This document shows, in pieces, positions 1 to 4,692 of a DNA stretch of 11,141 bases; within the stretch, counting starts at the first letter, position 1; each line of letters starts with the position of its first letter. This DNA is from an uncultured bacterium (GTDB taxonomy: Bacteria; Actinomycetota; Coriobacteriia; Coriobacteriales; Coriobacteriaceae): positions 1-11,141 of the forward strand of contig CAJMSO010000032.1 of NCBI GenBank assembly GCA_905216075.1, read 5' to 3'. The notes beneath the pieces are model-generated. The model ran no database searches and was not told the origin of the DNA. It saw only the letters and a list, made by a program, of their open reading frames with translations. A program made the translations under genes and the position numbers.

Positions 1-1
1 T

Positions 2-85
2 TATTGGAGCTCGTGGTGTTTCTGGCACCGCCGTTACGGCCGGATGCTGATCGACCCTGCGCTTTGCGACTTGCTGGAGCCGTGA
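2..85 (+). CDS. C-terminal fragment of an unidentified protein (partial at the left edge)
   Basis: The second reading frame is open from the window edge to a TGA at 83-85 and encodes 27 residues ending RYGRMLIDPALCDLLEP. About 22 of its 27 sense codons end in G or C, as in the clear genes of this window. The competing frame that ends at 103-105 has only about half G/C-ending codons, so this frame is the better candidate. The fragment is rich in Trp and Arg. I do not recognise the family and assign no function. The protein body would lie to the left of the window. No clear intrinsic terminator follows it. Confidence 0.45.
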   Translation, partial: YWSSWCFWHRRYGRMLIDPALCDLLEP

Positions 86-391
86 GCACAGTTGAACTCA
101 TGTAACGTTAGGTATCGTAGCACAAGCTGGTAGCGAAACTGATTTGGCTTGTGGTGGACAACATATCGTTCATTTAGCGTGCTTAAGGGGGTTGTTTTGG
201 GATGTTGTTCACATTGATGCAGGTTATTGGGATGCTAACGGTGATTAGGGGCGTTCCTGAACGCCTAAATGAAGCAGCGAGCTGTGCCGATAATCTCGTT
301 TGTCTAACAAACTATGTACAGGCACGGGAAATAAATTGTGCAACTTTTTGTTGGCGTAGGTGGGGTTTGTGGCGCGTGGTTTTTTGGCATG
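86..391 (+). other. Gene-free interval with inverted repeats; possible structured RNA
   Basis: No reading frame here has coding-like codon use, and base composition is more AT-rich than the neighbouring genes. The interval holds several complementary arms. CACAAGC (121-127) pairs with GCTTGTG (147-153). An 11-bp stem joins 154-164 to 202-212 and has one G-U pair if read as plus-strand RNA. GGCGTTC (250-256) faces GAACGCC (259-265). GTGCC (284-288) pairs with GGCAC (321-325) and encloses GTTTGT/ACAAAC (298-303/307-312). A promoter-like TTGAAC (92-97) and TATCGT (113-118) with a short 15-bp spacer precede it. I could not match it to tmRNA, RNase P RNA, SRP RNA or 6S RNA. It may be a small RNA, an untranslated region or a degenerate repeat. 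Confidence 0.35.
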
Positions 392-422
392 AAAAAAGGC
401 CTTCGGAATTCCGAAGGCCTTT
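392..422 (-). terminator. Intrinsic terminator of the tRNA-Ala gene
   Basis: A perfect palindrome spans 395-422, with arms built on AAAGGCCTTCGG and CCGAAGGCCTTT around a central AATT. Read on the minus strand it is followed by six T (complement of 392-397), the classic stem plus U-tract. It lies 10 bases past the CCA end of the tRNA. On the plus strand only TTT follows, so it could stop transcription from the left as well, but less efficiently. Confidence 0.88.
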
Positions 423-432
423 GCATTCACGA

Positions 433-508
433 TGGTGGAGACGAGGGGGATCGAACCCCTGACCTCTTGACTGCCAGTCAAGCGCTCTCCCAGCTGAGCT
501 ACGCCCCC
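433..508 (-). tRNA. tRNA-Ala, anticodon GGC
   Basis: The minus strand gives a full 76-nt cloverleaf. The acceptor arm is GGGGGCG with CGTCTCC, discriminator A and an encoded CCA. The D-arm is AGCTCAGCTGGGAGAGC. The anticodon stem CTTGA/TCAAG carries the loop CTGGCAG, which gives anticodon GGC and reads GCC alanine codons. The T-arm contains GGTTCGATCC. The acceptor has the G3-U70 wobble pair that is the identity element for alanyl-tRNA synthetase, which confirms the assignment. It is a single tRNA unit with its own promoter and terminator. Confidence 0.97.
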
Positions 509-521
509 GTGACGAGGAGAT

Positions 522-550
522 ACTATAGGGGAAGACTTTCTTTGATGCAA
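522..550 (-). promoter_or_regulatory. Promoter of the tRNA-Ala gene
   Basis: On the minus strand, TTGCAT (complement of 545-550) and TATAGT (complement of 522-527) are separated by exactly 17 bases, a good sigma-70-type match. The predicted start is near 515, leaving a 5' leader of about seven bases before the tRNA at 508. Spacing and position fit a stable-RNA promoter. Confidence 0.75.
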
Positions 551-580
551 GGACTTTTTTGGGTTGAATCTCTTACTTAC

Positions 581-653
581 GGGTTTTCCTAGGACGGGGC
601 AGAAATAAACACTCTTCGAGCGCTTATTTCTATCCACCGTCCCGATAAAACCC
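581..653 (-). terminator. Long composite hairpin after the thiamine kinase gene
   Basis: The 73-bp segment folds almost end to end. GGGTTTT (581-587) pairs with AAAACCC (647-653), GGACGG (592-597) with CCGTCC (637-642), and AGAAATAA (601-608) with TTATTTCT (624-631), closing on a three-base loop at 615-617. In the central arm two positions are A/C mismatches on the plus strand but G-U pairs on the minus strand, so the minus-strand RNA gives an uninterrupted 14-bp stem with a U-rich 3' arm. It begins about 15 bases past the stop of the thiN-like gene, so a terminator or 3'-end stabiliser for that operon is the simplest reading. A dispersed palindromic repeat element is an alternative. Confidence 0.55.
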
Positions 654-667
654 TGATGCGATAGACC

Positions 668-1309
668 TTACCTGTAGAGGTAAGCGATGGCGGTGCCGGT
701 GTGGACTTGGATTGTGGCTGTTGACCTGACGACGTTGCTGATGCCCGTGTCGGCCAGGAGGTCTAGGGGGCTGTGATCTAGTTCCCACTCTAGGCCATGT
801 TCGCTTACCTTGGTGTTGGGGGCTATGGCGATGATGGAGAACGTCTTGCCTTCGGCGCCTTCGATAGCCCACGACTCGCCAGCGTGGAGGATGCGGGCGA
901 CCACCTTGTCCTCGGCGATCCAGATGGGAGCATCCTCGTAGCTCGCGAGCAGCCCCAGTACGGAAAGTGCCATGCCCGGACGGCCGCCCGTAGCGCAAGT
1001 CGCAACCACTTCGGCACCCGGCCAGCGACGGCGAACGGAATCGAGCGCCAGCGCCAGATCGGTATAGTCCTTGTACGGGTCGTGGCGCTCAACTTCAAAG
1101 TCAGTGGCGGCATCGACCAGCGCGCGACCCGCGTCGCTCACTGTGTCGGCATCCCCTACATACACGTCGCAGCTCAGTCCCGCGCCTAGCAGCGCGTCGA
1201 GCCCGCGATCCACGGCGACAACGTGGTCGCACTCCCCCGCTAGCTGACGTAATAGATCCGCGCTCGCCACCAACGGTGAGCCGCAGACTACTAATACTTT
1301 GCAAGCCAC
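668..1309 (-). CDS. thiN: Thiamine diphosphokinase (ThiN/TPK family)
   Basis: The 213-residue protein resembles thiamine pyrophosphokinase, a cytosolic enzyme that transfers pyrophosphate from ATP to thiamine to make thiamine diphosphate in salvage. Family signatures appear in order: VVAVDRGLDALL (about 30-41), a GDADT motif (52-56) where GDFDS is usual, an acidic YKDYTDLALAL block (79-89), and TGGRPGM (107-113) where TGGRxDH is usual. The C-terminal part is compatible with the beta-rich substrate-binding domain. The start is GTG at 1309 and no ATG lies nearby in frame. A weak GGCGAG lies upstream. It begins nine bases after the HAD gene stop, so the two form an operon. The altered GGR motif could mean changed activity, so the substrate is less certain than the fold. 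Confidence 0.78.
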   Translation of the reverse strand: MACKVLVVCGSPLVASADLLRQLAGECDHVVAVDRGLDALLGAGLSCDVYVGDADTVSDAGRALVDAATDFEVERHDPYKDYTDLALALDSVRRRWPGAEVVATCATGGRPGMALSVLGLLASYEDAPIWIAEDKVVARILHAGESWAIEGAEGKTFSIIAIAPNTKVSEHGLEWELDHSPLDLLADTGISNVVRSTATIQVHTGTAIAYLYR

Positions 1310-1318
1310 AGCTCTCGC

Positions 1319-2008
1319 CTATCCCTCAAACGCAAGCACGCGGACCAGATCCAGGTCCTCATAGCTATCGATAAAGATGTCGCAGTTGTCGCGAACCTCG
1401 TCGCGCTTCATGCGGCCGTGCGGGTCATAGATGCCCACGCGTTTAAAGCCGGCGCTGCCAGAGCTCTTAAGGCCAAAGACGGCGTCCTCGAACACCCATG
1501 CGCGTTCAAACTTGTGCCCGTGGCGTTCCTCCAGACGGCGCAACGCCAACTCATATACGTCGGGGAACTGCTTGGAGCGCCCCGCCTCGCCCGTGGTGGT
1601 CACAAACTCCATGTAGGCATCGAGACCGGCGCCCGCAAGCGCAGACGTAACCAGCTCGGCCGGCGTAGACGTGGCAATGCACATGGCAATACCGGCCTCC
1701 TTCGCCTGCTTCAAAAATGCAAGCAGGCCCTCGCGCGGCGGCACCTTGGAGTAGCCATCGATCAGGATGTCGCTCAACTCGCGGTAGAGCTCCTCGCCAT
1801 TTTCGCCAATGCCCCACGTGTCATGGTAGGCCTGGAACTCGTCCTCGAGCGACAAATGCTCAAACTGGGCAAAATCATCGACCGTCACGTCAACCCCGTG
1901 GCGGTGCAATAACTCGGGCTGGGCATAGGCCCAAACGGGGGTGCTGTTAACCAGCGTGCCGTCGCAATCGAAAATAAAAGCAACACTCGGGGCAGCGATG
2001 TGGTCCAT
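1319..2008 (-). CDS. HAD-superfamily hydrolase, beta-phosphoglucomutase-like
   Basis: This 229-residue protein has all four haloacid dehalogenase motifs: FDCDGTLV with nucleophile Asp14 and Asp16, ATSTPAE near 112-118 (motif II), Lys146 in RSKQFPDVY (motif III), and VFEDAVFGL with Glu174-Asp175 (motif IV). The helical cap between motifs I and II fits subclass I enzymes of the beta-phosphoglucomutase/phosphatase type. It needs Mg2+ and probably acts on a small sugar phosphate or similar cytosolic metabolite. Sequence alone does not identify the substrate. I chose the ATG at 2008 over an upstream TTG at 2029 because GAAAGG sits seven bases ahead of the ATG. It heads an operon with the thiamine kinase gene and is transcribed divergently from glgB. 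A role in thiamine phosphate salvage or in hexose phosphate metabolism would each fit one neighbour, but both are inference. Confidence 0.88.
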   Translation of the reverse strand: MDHIAAPSVAFIFDCDGTLVNSTPVWAYAQPELLHRHGVDVTVDDFAQFEHLSLEDEFQAYHDTWGIGENGEELYRELSDILIDGYSKVPPREGLLAFLKQAKEAGIAMCIATSTPAELVTSALAGAGLDAYMEFVTTTGEAGRSKQFPDVYELALRRLEERHGHKFERAWVFEDAVFGLKSSGSAGFKRVGIYDPHGRMKRDEVRDNCDIFIDSYEDLDLVRVLAFEG

Positions 2009-2047
2009 AAACGAGCCTTTCGATGTCAAAGGGTAAACAACCTGCTA

Positions 2048-2118
2048 AAAACGTTTTACCAAACGTCAACCCAACTATCTTGAAACCCTAATTGGTAAAA
2101 CTGTCAAGAGTTTTACCA
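2048..2118. promoter_or_regulatory. Candidate operator cluster with GGTAAAAC half-sites
   Basis: The half-site TGGTAAAAC occurs at 2093-2101 and inverted at 2110-2118. Together these form a perfect 10-bp inverted repeat, TGGTAAAACT and AGTTTTACCA, around six bases (2103-2108). A further inverted copy, GTTTTACCA at 2053-2061, overlaps the palindrome AAAACGTTTT (2048-2057), which resembles LacI-family operators with a central CG. A related GGTAAAC lies at 2032-2038. The sites lie between divergent genes and overlap a possible -35 for the glycogen operon, so a repressor or activator controlling one or both sides is plausible. No regulator gene is in the window. Confidence 0.5.
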
Positions 2119-2142
2119 TCGCAATTCTGCCAGTGGTATAAA
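2113..2142 (+). promoter_or_regulatory. Candidate upstream promoter of the glycogen operon
   Basis: TATAAA (2137-2142) is preceded by TGG, giving an extended -10 (TGnTATAAA). A weak -35, TTTACC (2113-2118), lies 18 bases upstream and falls in the right arm of the inverted repeat at 2093-2118. Transcription would start near 2149 and give a leader of about 190 nt. The overlap with the operator-like repeat would allow repression. Confidence 0.4.
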
Positions 2143-2184
2143 CATGGCGCTTACCGATTAAACGCCACCGCAAAAACACTTTCG

Positions 2185-2214
2185 TTCATATAAGTAACGT
2201 ACAGGTGTTATCGT
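2185..2214 (+). promoter_or_regulatory. Alternative proximal promoter before glgB
   Basis: TTCATA (2185-2190) and TATCGT (2209-2214) are spaced by 18 bases and match a sigma-70 promoter only moderately. The start would be near 2221, exactly where the foldable leader begins. The octamer TATCGTAG, and GTAACGT shortly before it, also occur together at 102-120. Confidence 0.3.
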
Positions 2215-2220
2215 AGTTTT

Positions 2221-2339
2221 TGCCGAAAGTTCCACCGAGCACGCGAGGTGGAACGAATCACAGAAACTTCGCCGTCCCTTCGATTCGTGCAGCCTTGGAC
2301 CTTTCGCATCTAGTCACCAAGGCAACACGCTGCCGCGTC
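2221..2339 (+). ncRNA. Candidate structured 5' leader of glgB mRNA
   Basis: Three consecutive hairpins can form. P1 is GTTCCACC (2229-2236) with GGTGGAAC (2247-2254). P2 is GAATC (2255-2259) with GATTC (2282-2286). P3 is GCCTTGG (2292-2298) with CCAAGGC (2317-2323). CGAAAG at 2224-2229 is complementary to CTTTCG at 2301-2306 inside the P3 loop, a pseudoknot-type contact. The P1 loop ACGCG (2241-2245) is complementary to CGCGT (2334-2338) just before the ATG. Although this stretch is open in the glgB frame back to a TTG at 2220, only about 57% of its codons end in G/C and it uses rare-looking AGA, CTA and CGA codons, so it is probably not translated. I do not recognise a known riboswitch class. 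It may be a cis-regulatory leader. Confidence 0.42.
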
Positions 2340-4598
2340 ATGATGGGATCAAACGTGAGCGATACAAAGCTAAAGCCAGCAACCAAAAAGCCTGCTACCC
2401 GTAAACCCGCCCCGCACGCGCCGGAGCTCACCAAAGACGATGTCTATCTGTTTGGCATCGGTACGTGGGAGCGCAGCTGGGAAAAGATGGGCGCGCACCC
2501 CGACACGCAGAACCGTACGCGCGGCTGGCGTTTTTGCGTTTGGGCGCCCGACGTAAAGAGCGTCCATGTCATTGGCGAATTTAACGACTGGGACGAGCAA
2601 GCCAACCCGCTGGTGCCCATGCATACGAGCGCTATTTGGGAAGGCTTTATTCCTGGCGCCGAGCAGGGTCAGCTCTATAAATACCTTATCGAGACCAACG
2701 AGGGCGAAAAGCTCTATAAGGCCGATCCGTACGCCTTTAAGGCCGAGTGCCCTCCGGGTACCGCCAGCGTGCTGTGGACCCTCGATGGCTACCAGTGGAA
2801 CGATGCCGCGTGGCTCAAGCGCCGCGCCGGCCACAACCACATGTCGCAGCCCCTTAACATCTACGAGGTGCATATTGGCTCGTGGAAGCGCCACGGCGAC
2901 GCGCCGCAGGGCGAGCCCGACGAGTACGGCAACTACCCCGGCCCCATGGATCCCTTCCCCGCGCAGCGCGGCGAGTTCTACACCTACGACGACCTGTCGG
3001 TGGAGCTCGTGGACTACGTGCGCGACATGGGCTATACGCATATCGAGGTCATGCCGCTTATGGAGCATCCCTTTGATGGCTCCTGGGGCTACCAGACGAC
3101 CGGCTACTATGCCGCCACGTCGCGCTACGGCAACCCGCAGCAGCTCATGCACTTTATCGATGCATGCCACGAGGCGGGCATCGGCGTGATTATGGACTGG
3201 GTGCCCGGCGGTTTTTGCGCCGACTCCCACGGCCTTGCCACCTTTAACGGCCACATGCTGTTTGAGCACGAGATTCATCCCAACTGGGGCACGCACAAGT
3301 TTGACTTCGCCCGCGGCGAGGTCCGCTCCTTCCTGGTCTCTAACGTGCTGTACTGGCTCGAGAACTTCCACGTTGACGGCATTCGCATGGACGGCGTGTC
3401 CAGTATGCTGTACCTCAACTTTGGCATCGACGATCCCGGCCAAAAGAAGTTCAACAAGTACGGTACCGAGGAGGACCTGGACGCCAGCGCGTTTATCCGC
3501 CAGGTCAACTGCGCCGTTGAGGCGCACTACCCGGACGTGATGATGATGGCCGAGGAGTCCACCGCGTGGCCGCTCGTGACCTATCCGCCGCAGGACGGCG
3601 GCCTGGGCTTCCACTACAAGTGGGACATGGGCTGGATGAACGACACCCTGCACTACATGCAGACCGATTTTCCGTGGCGCCCCGGCAACCACGGCCTGCT
3701 CACGTTCTCCATCATGTACGCCTTTACCGAGAACTTTATTTGCCCGCTGAGCCACGACGAGGTCGTGCACGGCAAGTGCTCGCTCATCGGCCGCATGCCG
3801 GGCGACTGGTGGCGCCAGTTTGCCGGCCTGCGCACGCTGGCCTTCTACCAGATGACGCACCCCGGTGCCAAGCTCAACTTTATGGGCAACGAGATAGGCC
3901 AGTTTATTGAGTGGCGCTACTACGAGTCCATCCAGTGGTTCCTGACCGAGGAGTACGAGACCCACCGTCATCATCAGGCGTTTATCAAGGCGCTCAACCA
4001 CCTGTACACCGCCGAGCCCGCCCTGTACGAGCGCGGCTACACCGACGACGGCTTTACCTGGATCGACGCGGATAACTCCAAGCAGTCCATCGTGAGCTTT
4101 GTGCGTCAGGGCGAAGATATTGATGACGACCTGGTAATCCTGATCAACTTTGACCCGGCGAGCTACGAGAGCTTCCGTGTGGGCGTGCCGCGCGAGGGCG
4201 ACTGGGAGGTCATCTTCGATTCCGACCGTCCCGAGTTTGGCGGCAGCGGCTATGCCGGTAAGGAGCCCTACACCTGCTCGAGCGAGCCCTATCCCTGGAA
4301 CGGGCAGATGGACTCTATCGAGATTAAGGTGCCCGGCCTGGCAGGCGTGGTGCTTAAGCGCCGCGGTCCCAGCAGCTATAAGCCGCCCGTGGTCGAGACT
4401 CCCAAGAAGGCGACGCGTAAACGCACGTCCTCGGTGAAGCCCAAGACCGCAGCCGCCAAGAAGGCTCCGGCAAAGGCGAAGACTGCCAAGTCTGCCACCA
4501 AGCCCGCTTTCAAGACCACGGCCAAGAAGGCAGCCACCAAAAAGGCTGCCCCCAAGGCAAAGGCAGCTGCTGATAAGGCTCATGCCAAGAAAGCGTAA
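2340..4598 (+). CDS. glgB: 1,4-alpha-glucan branching enzyme with a Lys/Ala-rich tail
   Basis: GlgB cuts alpha-1,4 glucan chains and re-attaches them through alpha-1,6 bonds in cytosolic glycogen synthesis. A CBM48-type domain (about 60-125, with VWAPDVKSVHVIGEFNDW) precedes a GH13 barrel. Region II GIRMDG has nucleophile Asp351. Region III AEEST has Glu405-Glu406. Region IV LSHDEVVHGK has His472-Asp473. Region I reads DWVPGGF (286-292), with Gly291 where most branching enzymes have His. The core ends near 680. The last 65 or so residues are a histone-H1-like tail of AKKA/APKAK units with about 21 Lys, and the N-terminus is also rich in Lys, Pro and Ala. The start is uncertain (ATG 2340, ATG 2343 or GTG 2355), none having a strong ribosome binding site. 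It is the first gene of the glycogen operon. Confidence 0.95.
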   Translation: MMGSNVSDTKLKPATKKPATRKPAPHAPELTKDDVYLFGIGTWERSWEKMGAHPDTQNRTRGWRFCVWAPDVKSVHVIGEFNDWDEQANPLVPMHTSAIWEGFIPGAEQGQLYKYLIETNEGEKLYKADPYAFKAECPPGTASVLWTLDGYQWNDAAWLKRRAGHNHMSQPLNIYEVHIGSWKRHGDAPQGEPDEYGNYPGPMDPFPAQRGEFYTYDDLSVELVDYVRDMGYTHIEVMPLMEHPFDGSWGYQTTGYYAATSRYGNPQQLMHFIDACHEAGIGVIMDWVPGGFCADSHGLATFNGHMLFEHEIHPNWGTHKFDFARGEVRSFLVSNVLYWLENFHVDGIRMDGVSSMLYLNFGIDDPGQKKFNKYGTEEDLDASAFIRQVNCAVEAHYPDVMMMAEESTAWPLVTYPPQDGGLGFHYKWDMGWMNDTLHYMQTDFPWRPGNHGLLTFSIMYAFTENFICPLSHDEVVHGKCSLIGRMPGDWWRQFAGLRTLAFYQMTHPGAKLNFMGNEIGQFIEWRYYESIQWFLTEEYETHRHHQAFIKALNHLYTAEPALYERGYTDDGFTWIDADNSKQSIVSFVRQGEDIDDDLVILINFDPASYESFRVGVPREGDWEVIFDSDRPEFGGSGYAGKEPYTCSSEPYPWNGQMDSIEIKVPGLAGVVLKRRGPSSYKPPVVETPKKATRKRTSSVKPKTAAAKKAPAKAKTAKSATKPAFKTTAKKAATKKAAPKAKAAADKAHAKKA

Positions 4599-4623
4599 CA
4601 AAGCTGTTACCTCTGCAATTACC

Positions 4624-4691
4624 CGCCTCGCCAAGGCGTAGGATACAAGTCATAACCGTTCCGGGAGAAACATCCCCGGGGGAAAGGAACG
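4624..4691 (+). promoter_or_regulatory. glgB-glgP gap: hairpins overlapping the glgP ribosome binding site
   Basis: Two stem-loops lie in the 94-base gap. CGCCT (4624-4628) pairs with AGGCG (4634-4638). A larger one joins CGTTCC (4657-4662) to GGAACG (4686-4691), with inner GGGA/TCCC at 4663-4666/4673-4676. The second contains the glgP Shine-Dalgarno, GGAAAGGA, directly before the ATG at 4693, so folding would mask translation initiation. There is no U-tract, so it is not an obvious terminator. Confidence 0.45.
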
Positions 4692-4692
4692 T

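Noticed and set aside
202..462. A plus-strand frame beginning MLFTLMQVIG
   Set aside because: No ribosome binding site or coding-like codon use, and it runs into the tRNA gene antisense.
433..508. tRNA gene as an integration site for a mobile element
   Set aside because: No integrase gene, no second copy of the tRNA 3' end and no composition change are visible in the window.
245..637. A minus-strand open frame spanning the tRNA-Ala gene
   Set aside because: It reads straight through a complete tRNA, its terminator and its promoter, so it is spurious.
2220..2339. N-terminal extension of GlgB from a TTG at 2220
   Set aside because: Codon use is unlike the rest of the gene, there is no ribosome binding site, and the region folds into hairpins, so a leader is more likely.
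2370..4634. A minus-strand open frame of about 754 codons opposite glgB
   Set aside because: Same shadow effect. It has no recognisable domain and covers the Lys/Ala tail of GlgB as Leu/Gly repeats.
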